This document shows positions 54,681 through 63,321 of a stretch of DNA of 64,000 nucleotides, piece after piece. The position numbers were made by a program, and so were the translations under genes. Location: NCBI GenBank assembly GCA_966211815.1, contig CBIHOD010000017.1, positions 3,654 through 67,653 of the forward strand, written 5' to 3'. Numbering within the stretch: the first letter of the stretch is position 1; each line of letters begins with the position of its first letter. Origin of the DNA: JANPCX01 sp966211815. GTDB taxonomy: Bacteria; Pseudomonadota; Gammaproteobacteria; Burkholderiales; Burkholderiaceae_C. The notes under the pieces are model-generated. The model was given only the letters and a program-made list of their open reading frames with translations, made no database searches and was not told the DNA's origin.

Positions 54681-55175
54681 TCAAGCCTGGCCGGCGGGCC
54701 TTCGCATCTCGATGTGGGGGATGCCGTCCTCCAGGTAGGGCTCGCCCACCCGGCCGAAGCCGAAGCCTTCGTAGAAACCGTCCAGGTGCGCCTGCGCCGA
54801 GATGCGCAGCGCAGGCCTGCCGAACAGCCGGTCGCACTCCCGCACCGCGCGTGACACCAGCGCGCGGCCCCAGCCCCTGCCGCGCGCGGGCGCGGTCGTC
54901 AGCACGCGGCCGATCGAGGCTTCGGGGTATTTGACGCCCGGTGGGAACAGCCGGGCGTAGGCCAGCGGCGAATCCTGCGGACCCTGCGCGCCGTCGGCCC
55001 AGGCGGCCAGGTGCCAGGCTTGGGGGTCCATGCCGTCGACGTCGAGGTAGACGCATTCCTGCTCGACCACGAACACCGTCTGGCGTGCGGCATAGATGCC
55101 GTGCAGCTCCCGCAGGCTCAATTCGTGGAAGGCGCTGCAGCGCCAGGAAGCGTTCTTCAAAGGATCGTCTGTCAT
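54681..55175 (-). CDS. GNAT acetyltransferase, ElaA-like
   Basis: 164 residues of the ElaA subgroup of GNAT enzymes: FHELSLRELHGIYAARQTVF, VVEQECVYLDVDGMDPQAWH and the acetyl-CoA loop TTAPARGRGWGRALVSRAV are diagnostic. The C-terminal GFYEGFGFGRVGEPYLEDGI is also typical. It transfers acetyl groups to a small amine or amino group; the substrate is unknown. It converges with the luxR-adjacent gene, ending 26 bases from it. Confidence 0.92.
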   Translation of the reverse strand: MTDDPLKNASWRCSAFHELSLRELHGIYAARQTVFVVEQECVYLDVDGMDPQAWHLAAWADGAQGPQDSPLAYARLFPPGVKYPEASIGRVLTTAPARGRGWGRALVSRAVRECDRLFGRPALRISAQAHLDGFYEGFGFGRVGEPYLEDGIPHIEMRRPAGQA

Positions 55176-55286
55176 GGTGGTCTCGGGGTCTCTCGTGGGG
55201 TTGGCGTGGCCGGGTCAGTTTAGAGGCCGCCGCCCTACACTGCGCCGTTCCCGCCCGCAGCACGTCGACCGCCGAAGCGATCCAAG

Positions 55287-57179
55287 ATGCCGAAACCTCT
55301 CTTGAACCGATGGTGGCGAGCCCGGCCGGCGCGCCGTGCCGGCCACGGCCGGCTTTCTATGCTGGCCGCGATCGGGCTGGGCCTGGCGCTGGCCCCAGGG
55401 ATCTCGGCCGCGCAACAGGCGCCCGCCGACCCGCCCAAGGTGCTGCGGTTGGCCTTCCCGGCCGCCGAGACCACCTTCGATCCGGCGCAGATTTCGGACC
55501 TGTACTCCAACACCATCACCGGCCACATCTTCGAGTCGTTGCTGACCTACGACTACCTCGCCCGGCCGGCCAAGCTCAAGCCTTTGACGGCGGCGGCGAT
55601 GCCGGAGGTCTCCAGCGACTTCAGGACGTACACCGTGCGCATCCGGCCCGGCATCTATTTCACGCCCGACCCGGCCTTCAACGGCCGGCCCCGCGAACTG
55701 GTGGCGGCCGACTACGCCTATTCGATCAAGCGCATCTACGACCCGCGCTGGAAGAGCCCGCTGCAGGTGGGGCTGGAGCAAGAGGGGATCGTGGGCCTGC
55801 AGGCCCTGGCCGACGCCGCGCTCAAATCCAAGCGGGCCTTCGACTACGCGCGCGACGTGCCGGGCCTGCAGGTGCTGGACCGTTACACCCTGCGCTTCAC
55901 CCTGGCGCGGCCGCGGCCGCGCTTCCTGTACAGCCTGACGAACCTGCCCCCCGTGGCGCGCGAGGTGGTCGAAGCGCACGGCGACCGGGTGGGCGAACAC
56001 CCCGTGGGCACGGGGCCGTTCCAACTGACGGGCTGGGAGCGATCCTCGCGCATCGTGCTGTCACGAAACCCGGGTTTCAGGGCCATGGTCTTCGACGCGG
56101 AGCCCGCCGAGGGCGACGACGACGCCCGGGCCATCCAGAAGCGGCTGCGCGGCCGCAGGCTGCCGATGCTGGACCGGGTGGAGGTGGCCATCATCGAGGA
56201 GGACCAGCCGCGCTGGCTGGCGTTCCTGAACGGCGAACACCAGTTGATCCAGCGGGTGCCCGAGACCTACATCGACACCGTCTTCCCCGGCAACCAGCCG
56301 TCGCCCGAACTGCTACGGCGCGGCTTCCAGCTGCAGCGGGGCGCGCAGCCGGAGATCTTCTTCTCCTTCTTCAACATGAAGCACCCCGTCGTCGGCGGCT
56401 ACACGCCCGACAAGGTGGCGCTGCGCCGGGCGATCGCGATGGCCCACGACAACCAGGAGCAGATCCGCCACGTCTGGCGCAACCAGGCCGCGCCGGCGGA
56501 AAGCATCCTGCCGCCGATGACCTACGGCTACGACCCGGCGCTGCGCACCGAGATGAGCCAGCACGACCCCGGGCGCGCCCAGGCCCTGCTCGACCTGTAC
56601 GGCTACGTCGACAAGGACGGCGACGGCTGGCGCGACCTGCCCGACGGCCGGCCCCTGGTGCTGCAATTCCACTCGCTGGGCGACCAGCGCTACCGCAGGC
56701 TGAACGAGGTCTGGGCCAAGGCGATGCGCGCGATCAAGGTGCGCATCGAATTCAAGATCGCCCCTTGGCCCGAACACCTCAAGTCGGCCCGGGCAGGGCG
56801 CCTGATGATGTGGCTGCTGGGCAATGCGGCGACCACGCCCGATGCGGAGGATTTCCTCGCCATGGCCTACGGGCCACAGGCCGGCGCGGCCAACCTGGCC
56901 TTTTTCCAGCTGCCCGCCTTCGATGCGCTGTTCGACAAGCAGACCCGGCTCGGCGATGGCCCGCAGCGCATGGCCGCGATGCGCGAGGCCGCCAGGCTGC
57001 TCGTGGCCTACATGCCCTACAAGGTGCATGCCCACCGCATGGCCACCGACATCGCCGCGCCCGGGGTGGTGGGCTACCTGCGCCACCCCTTCATGCCGGA
57101 GAACTGGATGTTCCTCGACCTCGAGAAGGCCGCCCCGCCGGCGACCGAGGCCGCCGCTACGCCAAAGGCAGCTCGGTAA
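55287..57179 (+). CDS. Peptide/nickel-type ABC substrate-binding protein
   Basis: A 630-residue member of the SBP_bac_5 family. The signal peptide has the core LSMLAAIGLGLALAPGISAA (cut at about residue 42). The mature part contains TFDPAQISDLYSNTITGHIF, VGEHPVGTGPFQLTGWERSS and TPDKVALRRAIAMAHDNQEQ. The family binds oligopeptides, nickel or heme in the periplasm. No permease or ATPase gene is nearby. The first 20 residues are very Arg-rich. It overlaps the convergent flavin reductase gene by 23 bases at the 3' end. Confidence 0.9.
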   Translation: MPKPLLNRWWRARPARRAGHGRLSMLAAIGLGLALAPGISAAQQAPADPPKVLRLAFPAAETTFDPAQISDLYSNTITGHIFESLLTYDYLARPAKLKPLTAAAMPEVSSDFRTYTVRIRPGIYFTPDPAFNGRPRELVAADYAYSIKRIYDPRWKSPLQVGLEQEGIVGLQALADAALKSKRAFDYARDVPGLQVLDRYTLRFTLARPRPRFLYSLTNLPPVAREVVEAHGDRVGEHPVGTGPFQLTGWERSSRIVLSRNPGFRAMVFDAEPAEGDDDARAIQKRLRGRRLPMLDRVEVAIIEEDQPRWLAFLNGEHQLIQRVPETYIDTVFPGNQPSPELLRRGFQLQRGAQPEIFFSFFNMKHPVVGGYTPDKVALRRAIAMAHDNQEQIRHVWRNQAAPAESILPPMTYGYDPALRTEMSQHDPGRAQALLDLYGYVDKDGDGWRDLPDGRPLVLQFHSLGDQRYRRLNEVWAKAMRAIKVRIEFKIAPWPEHLKSARAGRLMMWLLGNAATTPDAEDFLAMAYGPQAGAANLAFFQLPAFDALFDKQTRLGDGPQRMAAMREAARLLVAYMPYKVHAHRMATDIAAPGVVGYLRHPFMPENWMFLDLEKAAPPATEAAATPKAAR

Positions 57180-57669
57180 AGAACCGGCCACCGTGGAAGA
57201 TCAGCGGGTGCGCGCCCGAGCGGTGGGTGCAGCGCTCCACCTCGCCGACGAAGATCACGTGGTCGCCCTCTTCGTACTGGCTGCGGTTGAAGCACTCGAA
57301 CACGGCGAGCGCGCCGTCCAGGATGGGCACGCCCGCCGCGCCTTCGTGGAAAGGCACGCCCTCGAAGCGCTTGACGTTCTTGCGCGCGAATCGCTCGGCC
57401 AGCTCGCGCTGGTCGGCGGCCAGGATGTGCACCGCATAGTGCGAGCCCCGGCTGAAGGCCGGCATCGAGCCGGCGGCGCTGGCCAGGCTCCAAAGCACCA
57501 GCGGCGGCGCCAAGGACACGGAATTGAAGGAGTTCGCCGTCAAACCCACCGGCTGGCCCTGGGCGTCCCGGGCGGTGACGATGGTGACGCCGGTGGCGAA
57601 CAGGCCCAGCGCCGCCCGGAAGTCGGCACTGGAAAAACTCGGGGCCTGGGCGCTTCGGGAGACGGTCAT
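57157..57669 (-). CDS. Flavin reductase-like FMN-binding protein
   Basis: 170 residues of the flavin reductase-like (DIM6/NTAB) group. The FMN-binding core reads FRAALGLFATGVTIVTARDA, GLTANSFNSVSLAPPLVLWS and YAVHILAADQRELAERFARK. These proteins supply reduced flavin to two-component monooxygenases; no partner oxygenase is near. The start is ambiguous: ATG at 57669 gives the most typical length, while ATG at 57705 adds 12 residues; neither has a good ribosome site. The 3' end overlaps the SBP gene. Confidence 0.88.
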   Translation of the reverse strand: MTVSRSAQAPSFSSADFRAALGLFATGVTIVTARDAQGQPVGLTANSFNSVSLAPPLVLWSLASAAGSMPAFSRGSHYAVHILAADQRELAERFARKNVKRFEGVPFHEGAAGVPILDGALAVFECFNRSQYEEGDHVIFVGEVERCTHRSGAHPLIFHGGRFFTELPLA

Positions 57670-57819
57670 GCGGCGATTGTCCGGGATTGCGGGACTTTCA
57701 GCCATTCACGATGCCGGTCACCCTCGGTGACGGTGGACCCGCGCCGGCCGGATGGGCCGTCTTGCCTGCCTGTCGGTCGCGCCGAGCGCCCGGTCCGCTC
57801 AGAATTCGTTCACAGCTTC

Positions 57820-58287
57820 TCAGCTGAACGGTGTCTGGCGCGTCAGGTTGGCGCGCATGCGCGTGGCCATCACGCCGCCGGCGGCCCTCAGCAGTTCAAG
57901 GGCCAGGGCAGGCGAGCGCTGGGACAGCTCCTCCAGGCGCGGGCCGCGCAAGGCCCAGACCGTGCAGGGTGTCATCGCCTCGACATTGGCCATGCGCGGG
58001 CCGTCCCCGAAGAGGCCGGGCTCGCCGACCACCGAACCGGCCCGCAGGATGGCGATGCGGCTGCTGCCGGGCGGGCCGCCGGTGACGAAGACCTGCAAGG
58101 TGCCCGCGCCCAGGAAGTACAGCGAGCGGTCGGTGTCGCCCTGCTTGATCAGCAGGTCGCCGGCGCGAACTTCATGCTTGCTCAGGTAGGTTGAAACGCT
58201 GCGCCATTGGTCCAGGGTCAAGCGGGCGCGGAAAGCGTCGTCGGCGTTCAAGGTCTGGATCACTTGGACCAGCTCGGTCAGTTCCAT
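57820..58287 (-). CDS. Cyclic nucleotide-binding domain protein (Crp-like, no HTH)
   Basis: 155 residues forming one cNMP-binding domain: LIKQGDTDRSLYFLGAGTLQ, then RAGSVVGEPGLFGDGPRMAN at the phosphate-binding cassette. The usual PBC arginine-glutamate region is VVGEPGLFG, only partly conserved, so ligand binding is uncertain. There is no C-terminal helix-turn-helix, so it is not a direct transcription factor. GGAGATTC precedes the ATG. It is between flavin reductase and mnmE, and its partner is unknown. Confidence 0.88.
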   Translation of the reverse strand: MELTELVQVIQTLNADDAFRARLTLDQWRSVSTYLSKHEVRAGDLLIKQGDTDRSLYFLGAGTLQVFVTGGPPGSSRIAILRAGSVVGEPGLFGDGPRMANVEAMTPCTVWALRGPRLEELSQRSPALALELLRAAGGVMATRMRANLTRQTPFS

Positions 58288-58461
58288 TGAATCTCCTGGC
58301 CCGGTCGGGACATCGTTTGTTTTTGTTGCATTCCGATTATCGACCGCGACAGGGGATGCGCCAAGCACTGAAGCCCGTAGGCGCGCGGCCACTGGTCGGC
58401 CTTGCGCCGCCTTCCATCGCCCCGGTGCCACAGACGCTCTCGGCGGACACCCACGAGCCCG

Positions 58462-59874
58462 TCACTTGCCGATGCAAAAGCGGCTGAAGATCTCGCCGAG
58501 CAGGTCGTCCGCGCTGAACTCGCCGGTGATCAGGCTGAGTTGGCGCTGGGCCAGGCGCAGCTCCTCGGCGAGCAGGTCCAGGGCGGCGGCCGCGTGGTCC
58601 GCCAGGATGGCATGCGCCACCTCGACGTGGCGGCGGCAGTCGTCCAGGGCCTTCACATGGCGCTTGCGGGCGATGAACAGGCCTTCGGGCGCCGCATGCC
58701 AGCCGGCGAGTTGCAAAAGTTTCTCCCGCAAAGCGTCCAACCCTTGGCCGGAGCGCGCGGACAAACGCAGCGCGCCGGGCCAAAGACTGTCGGCGGCGTC
58801 CTCGCCGCCGGGCGCCGGCAGGTCGCATTTGTTGAGGACGTGCAGCAGGCGTTCGCCGCGCCGCCCGGCGGCCGGCAGCAGGCGCTCCGCGATGGCGTCG
58901 TCGTCCCGCCGGTAGTCGGCCTGGCCGACGCGCGTCAGGTCGTGCAGGAAAAGCACGGCGTCGGCGGTCTCGATCGCCTGCCAGCTGCGCTGCACGCCGA
59001 TGCGCTCCACCTCGTCGTCGCTGTCGCGCAAGCCGGCGGTGTCGACCACATGCACCGGCACGCCTTGGATCTGGATGGTCTCAGTCACCTTGTCGCGGGT
59101 GGTCCCCGGCACCGGCGTGACGATGGCCCGCTCAGCACCGGCCAGCGCGTTGAGCAGGGAGCTTTTCCCGACGTTGGGCTGGCCCGCCAGCACGACGGTC
59201 ATGCCTTCGCGCAGCAGGGCGCCTTGCTGCGTCTTGTCCTGCACCCGGGCCAAGGCCTGCAGCAAGCCGTCCAGCTGACCCTGGGCATCGGCTTTCTGCA
59301 GGAAATCGATCTCTTCTTCCGGGAAATCGAGCGTCGCCTCGACCAGCATGCGCAGCCGGACCAATGCATCCCGGAGGCCATGGACTTCGGCCGAGAAGCC
59401 GCCGCTGAGCGAGCGGCTCGCCGAGCGCGCCGCGGCCTCGGTGCTAGCGTCGATCAGGTCGGCGACGGCTTCGGCCTGGGCCAGGTCGAGCTTGTCGTTC
59501 AGGAAGGCGCGCTGCGTGAATTCGCCGGGCTCGGCCAGGCGCAGCCCGATGCCGGCGCCCGCTTCCAGGCAGCGCGCCAGGAGCAATTGCAACACCACGG
59601 GGCCACCGTGGGCCTGCAATTCGAGGACGTCTTCGCCGGTGTAGGAATGGGGCGCGGGGAAGTGGATCGCCAAGCCGTGGTCGATGGCTTGGCCTTGGCC
59701 GTCCAGGAAAGGCAGGTAGGTGGCGTGCCGGGCCTGCAAGGTCCGGCCGCACACGGCCGCGACCAAGCCGCCGAGGTCGCGGCCGGACAGCCGGACGATG
59801 CCCACGGCGCCCCGGCCGGGGGCCGTCGCGATGGCGGCGATGGGGTCGGAGGTCAGCGGCGGTGTCGGCAACAT
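58462..59874 (-). CDS. mnmE: tRNA modification GTPase MnmE
   Basis: A 470-residue GTPase that, with MnmG, installs the carboxymethylaminomethyl group on wobble uridines. The N-terminal folate-binding domain has GRGAVGIVRLSG and the central helical domain frames the G domain. G motifs are GQPNVGKSSLLN, GTTRD, DTAGLRD and NKCD, and the C-terminus ends in FCIGK with the catalytic cysteine. The start is ATG at 59872-59874; a longer frame to 59991 has atypical residues. It is the last gene of the rpmH-rnpA-yidD-yidC-mnmE origin block. Confidence 0.97.
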   Translation of the reverse strand: MLPTPPLTSDPIAAIATAPGRGAVGIVRLSGRDLGGLVAAVCGRTLQARHATYLPFLDGQGQAIDHGLAIHFPAPHSYTGEDVLELQAHGGPVVLQLLLARCLEAGAGIGLRLAEPGEFTQRAFLNDKLDLAQAEAVADLIDASTEAAARSASRSLSGGFSAEVHGLRDALVRLRMLVEATLDFPEEEIDFLQKADAQGQLDGLLQALARVQDKTQQGALLREGMTVVLAGQPNVGKSSLLNALAGAERAIVTPVPGTTRDKVTETIQIQGVPVHVVDTAGLRDSDDEVERIGVQRSWQAIETADAVLFLHDLTRVGQADYRRDDDAIAERLLPAAGRRGERLLHVLNKCDLPAPGGEDAADSLWPGALRLSARSGQGLDALREKLLQLAGWHAAPEGLFIARKRHVKALDDCRRHVEVAHAILADHAAAALDLLAEELRLAQRQLSLITGEFSADDLLGEIFSRFCIGK

Positions 59875-60202
59875 CGCGGCATTTTCCCAGAGGCCGCGGC
59901 GGACGGATGCTGGCGCGGGGGGAGGGGCAGGCGCACCCGCATGGTGGAGCCGGCAGCCTCCTGGCCACGTGAGGCGGCAGGTTGCCGGCAAGGCGTTTGC
60001 TGGCCGAGCCGGTGCTGCCGCGTCAAGGGCCGTTCACCCCGCATGGAAGGGAATGGTTCGCTTGAAAGCAGACTATCGGCAAAGGAACGCCGGCCTTGAC
60101 TATCGCAAACCCGGGGGCTGCCGTTCCAGGCAGGAAGCAAAAGGCCCCGGCGGAAACCAGCCGGGGCCTTGTTTTCGGGCGACGGGCAAGCCGTGCCGGC
60201 GT
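59875..60202. other. Gap between mnmE and yidC
   Basis: 328 bases with no supported gene. It contains the yidC terminator at 60141-60170 and must contain the mnmE promoter. Reading frames crossing it are extensions of mnmE or yidC shadows. Confidence 0.5.
60141..60170 (-). terminator. Intrinsic terminator of yidC
   Basis: AAGGCCCCGGC-GGAAACCA-GCCGGGGCCTT is a perfect 11-bp stem, 33 bases past the yidC stop. T-rich flanks occur on both strands (GTTTTC on plus, CTTTTGC on minus), so it may act both ways. Confidence 0.9.
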
Positions 60203-61906
60203 TTATTTGTTCAGCACGCCGAGTTGCTTGTTGATGAGGTACTGCTGGGCGATCGACAGGATGTTGTTGGTCAGCCAGTACAGCACCAGGCCGGCCGGGA
60301 AGAAGAAGAACATCACCGAGAAGAGCAGCGGCATGATCCACATCATCTTGGCCTGCACCGGGTCCGGCGGCGTCGGGTTGAGCCAGGTCTGCAGCAGGCT
60401 GGTGCCAGTCATCAACAGGGGCAGGATGAAATAAGGGTCGGCGGCCGACAGGTCGGTGATCCAGCCGATCCAGGGCGCGTTGCGCATCTCCACCGTGGAC
60501 AGCAGCACCCAGTACAGCGCGATGAAGAAGGGCATCTGCGCCACGATCGGCAGGCAGCCGCCGATCGGGTTGATCTTCTCTTCGCGGTAGATGCGCATCA
60601 TTTCCTGCTGCATCTGCTGGGGGTTGTCTTTCAGCCGCTCGCGCATCTCGTTGATGCGCGGCGCCACCGCCTTCATCTTGCCCATCGAACGGTAGGCGCT
60701 GGCATTGAGCCAGTAGAAGGCGATCTTCAGCAGCACCACCAGGGCGACGATCGCCCAGCCCCAGTTGCCGATGAGCTTGTGCAGCTGGGTCAGCAGCCAG
60801 AACAGCGGCTTGGCCAGGATCTTGAACATCCCGTAGTCCTTGACCAGCTCCAGGCCAGGCGCCAGCGCGCTGAGCTTGTCTTCTTCCTGGGGGCCGGCGA
60901 AGAGGTAGGACTCGAAAGCCTTGGTCTGGTCGGGCGCGACCGGGCCGAGCGAGACAAGCACGCCGGCCGAGTACAAATTGGTGTCGACCTTTCGGGTGAA
61001 GAACTCGCGCGGCGTCTTGGGGCCTTCGGGCGAACCGGGCGGGTCGATCAACCAGGCCGACGCGAAATAGTGCTGGACCATGGCGACCCAGCCGTTGTCG
61101 GCCTTGGTGACGTGGCTGGTCTTGTTCTTCTCGATGTCCTTGAAGTCGACCTTGGCGAATTTGGTCTCGCCCGTGTAGAAAGCCGGGCCGGTGAAGGTGA
61201 AATAGAACTTGGATTCGCCCAGCGGCGGATTGCCGTCGCGCACCAGCTGCAAGTACAGGCGGGGGTTCACCGGCTCGGACGAGGTGTTGACGACCTCGTG
61301 GCGCACGCCGATGACGTAGTCGCCGCGCTTGAAGGTGAAGGTCTTGACGAGCTTGACGCCACCCACCACCGGCGATTCCAGCTTGACCTGCAGCTCGTTC
61401 TTCCCATCGGCCAAGGCGCGGTCGGTGGAGACCAGGTTCATCGGGGTCTTGTGGCTCGGCAGCGCGGCGGCGCTGTTCTCGGAGATCAGGCCGGTTTGCG
61501 CGGTGTAGAAGCGCTGGGCGGACTGCTCGAACAGTAGCACGTTCTGGCTGCGGTTGTTCTGGTCGACCTGGTTGAGCAGCTCCAGGCGCACGATGTCGCC
61601 GCCGCGGGTGTCGAAGGTGGCCTTGACGACATCGGTGGTGATCTCGAACTTCTGCGAGGCGGGTGCCGATTCGGACGGGACCGGTCCCGGGACTTCCGCC
61701 TTCGCCGTGCCGCTGGCGACCGGGGCGGGCAGCGAGGACGCTGTGGCGCCCGACGCGGGCGCCGCGCCCGGAGCCGCCGCCTGGGGCTTGGCCTGGGACG
61801 GCGAGAACATCGAGGGATGCCCGTTGTGCTTTTGCCAACCGTCCCACAGGAAAATCAGGGACATGGAGAACACCACCCAAAGCGCGGTGCGGCGGATATC
61901 GTTCAT
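60203..61906 (-). CDS. yidC: Membrane protein insertase YidC
   Basis: A 567-residue Oxa1-family insertase that folds membrane proteins into the inner membrane with or without Sec. An N-terminal membrane anchor (ALWVVFSMSLIFLWDGW, about 8-24) is followed by a low-complexity Pro/Ala/Ser linker, a large periplasmic beta domain (about 90-340) and five C-terminal helices with GWAIVALVVLLKIAFYWLN. The cytosolic loop reads PRINEMRERLKDNPQQMQQE. It overlaps the yidD stop by ATGA, and its own terminator follows. Confidence 0.97.
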   Translation of the reverse strand: MNDIRRTALWVVFSMSLIFLWDGWQKHNGHPSMFSPSQAKPQAAAPGAAPASGATASSLPAPVASGTAKAEVPGPVPSESAPASQKFEITTDVVKATFDTRGGDIVRLELLNQVDQNNRSQNVLLFEQSAQRFYTAQTGLISENSAAALPSHKTPMNLVSTDRALADGKNELQVKLESPVVGGVKLVKTFTFKRGDYVIGVRHEVVNTSSEPVNPRLYLQLVRDGNPPLGESKFYFTFTGPAFYTGETKFAKVDFKDIEKNKTSHVTKADNGWVAMVQHYFASAWLIDPPGSPEGPKTPREFFTRKVDTNLYSAGVLVSLGPVAPDQTKAFESYLFAGPQEEDKLSALAPGLELVKDYGMFKILAKPLFWLLTQLHKLIGNWGWAIVALVVLLKIAFYWLNASAYRSMGKMKAVAPRINEMRERLKDNPQQMQQEMMRIYREEKINPIGGCLPIVAQMPFFIALYWVLLSTVEMRNAPWIGWITDLSAADPYFILPLLMTGTSLLQTWLNPTPPDPVQAKMMWIMPLLFSVMFFFFPAGLVLYWLTNNILSIAQQYLINKQLGVLNK

Positions 61907-62208
61907 GGGAGCGTCTTTTCTGAGGTCTTGGGGGTCAATCGGGTGAAGAGCCGCGGCGGCTCCTGGGGCACGGCGTCGCAGCCGCCTTCACACCAGGGAT
62001 GGCAACGCGCCAGGCGCGCCATTGTCAGATAGCTTCCGGCCAATGCGCCGTGGCGCTCCAGCGCCTGGAGGGAATAAACCGAACAAGTGGGTTCGAAACG
62101 GCAGGCGCTGCCCAGCCACGGGCTGAGGAAGAAGCGGTAGCCGCGCACCAGCGCCATCAAGCCACGTCGGGGCAACGATGACGCGGCGGCGATGAAACCG
62201 GCACTCAT
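61903..62208 (-). CDS. yidD: Membrane protein insertion factor YidD
   Basis: 101 residues. The family pattern is clear: MALVRGYRFFLSPWLGSACR, FEPTCSVYSLQALERHG and ARLARCHPWCEGGCDAVP, with the conserved cysteines. YidD helps YidC insert membrane proteins. It overlaps the rnpA stop and the yidC start (both ATGA), which makes a fully coupled rnpA-yidD-yidC run. The first 15 residues are less typical. Confidence 0.95.
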   Translation of the reverse strand: MSAGFIAAASSLPRRGLMALVRGYRFFLSPWLGSACRFEPTCSVYSLQALERHGALAGSYLTMARLARCHPWCEGGCDAVPQEPPRLFTRLTPKTSEKTLP

Positions 62209-62726
62209 CGGACCCCGTCTTTTCTCGGGCCGCCGCGACAGGTTTTCGAGGCGGCCTGGACTAAAAGCTGCTGCAGTTCCTCGCGCACGGCCCCGGCCAA
62301 TGCCGCCGACGCCGCACTGGGAAATTGGGCCGGGTCGAACGCCGCCCGGAGCCGCAGGACCCAAAGGCCTCGGCACAGCGGCGTCGAAGGGGGCTGCTGC
62401 TGCCGTTGCACGGCGGCGCGCATCTGACGCTTGAGCAGCGTCCGGGTGACCGATCGCTTGGCGTGCCGCTTGGGCACCACCAAGCCCAACCAGACAGCAT
62501 CTGGCTGGGTGCCGGAAACCGGGGGCGCCGAGTCATCCACAAACATGCCCTGGGATTCGGCCGTGCTTGTTGATAAGTCGGCTTGGCGCCGCCTGACGGC
62601 CTGAGGCTTCAAGGGAAGGCTCGGCACATCCGCCAGGTGATGAAGGACGAAATGGCGGCTTTTGACCGGGCCGGGCGCGGCCATCACGCGTTCGAAATCG
62701 GCGGAGCGCACGATGCGGCCGATCAA
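62205..62726 (-). CDS. rnpA: Ribonuclease P protein component
   Basis: A 173-residue RnpA, longer than the usual 110-150 because of an insert of about 35 residues (about 36-72, with ADLSTSTAESQGMFVDD). It ends the first strand pair before VVPKRHAKRSVTRTLLKRQM, the basic RNR-type motif that contacts the RNA. The best start is TTG at 62726 (MIGRIVRSADF...), and GTG at 62711 would shorten it by five residues. It assists RNase P in tRNA 5' maturation and is in the usual rpmH-rnpA order. Confidence 0.92.
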   Translation of the reverse strand: MIGRIVRSADFERVMAAPGPVKSRHFVLHHLADVPSLPLKPQAVRRRQADLSTSTAESQGMFVDDSAPPVSGTQPDAVWLGLVVPKRHAKRSVTRTLLKRQMRAAVQRQQQPPSTPLCRGLWVLRLRAAFDPAQFPSAASAALAGAVREELQQLLVQAASKTCRGGPRKDGVR

Positions 62727-62779
62727 GGCAGTCGCCCCGCGGCAAGCAAACCGGCCGCCGATGAGGTGTCCGACTCTCG

Positions 62780-62914
62780 TCAGACGGCCAGACGCTTGCG
62801 GCCCTTGGCGCGGCGGGCGTTGATCACGGCGCGGCCGCCGCGGGTCTTCATGCGGACGAGGAAGCCGTGGGTGCGGGCGCGGCGAACTTTGGAGCCTTGG
62901 AAGGTGCGTTTCAT
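62780..62914 (-). CDS. rpmH: Ribosomal protein L34
   Basis: 44 residues, too short to be found by length alone but unmistakable: MKRTFQGSKVRRARTHGFLV, then RMKTRGGRAVINARRAKGR and a KRLAV end. L34 is a basic protein of the large ribosomal subunit. It is the first gene of the leftward origin block, with rnpA 53 bases downstream. Confidence 0.98.
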   Translation of the reverse strand: MKRTFQGSKVRRARTHGFLVRMKTRGGRAVINARRAKGRKRLAV

Positions 62915-63321
62915 GGTCTGGTCCTGCGGGTTCTATCGGGTCAATCGATGCCTCAACGCTGAAATGCGAAGCATGGACAAGCCGGGCGATTCACACCGGC
63001 CGACCCCATGTTCCCAACACGTTCAAGCTGTGTTTATTTCCCGCAAAGCCCTGAAGCCCTAATGCCCTGATGCCGCCGCTGCCGGCTGCTTCATGGCAAG
63101 GCAGGGCGACTTGGGCTGGCTTCGGCAACCGCGATGGCCGCCTGGCAGTGATCCGGGAAACCCACTATTACACCAAAAACACCTTGATAAGTCAAAGACT
63201 TGCGTCGTGAACCCAGGCCCTGCGAAGGATTCACGGCCCGTTGTCGAACTGTGGATAACCTCGGAATCCGGGGTGTTTGCGACGTAGAATCCAGCCGCTC
63301 TGAAGGAGACTTTTCCACAAC
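62915..63321. other. Probable chromosomal origin region between rpmH and dnaA
   Basis: 407 gene-free bases with an A+T-rich part near 63165-63200 (ACACCAAAAACACCTTGATA). A perfect DnaA box, TGTGGATAA, is at 63250-63258. A one-mismatch box, TTTTCCACA, is at 63311-63319 beside the dnaA ATG, and TGTGTTTAT near 63030 is a poor third. This layout matches other Burkholderiales origins or a dnaA autoregulatory promoter; the complete origin may extend beyond dnaA, outside the window. Confidence 0.7.
63250..63258 (-). promoter_or_regulatory. DnaA box
   Basis: TGTGGATAA is the exact reverse complement of the consensus TTATCCACA, 63 bases before the dnaA start. Confidence 0.85.
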
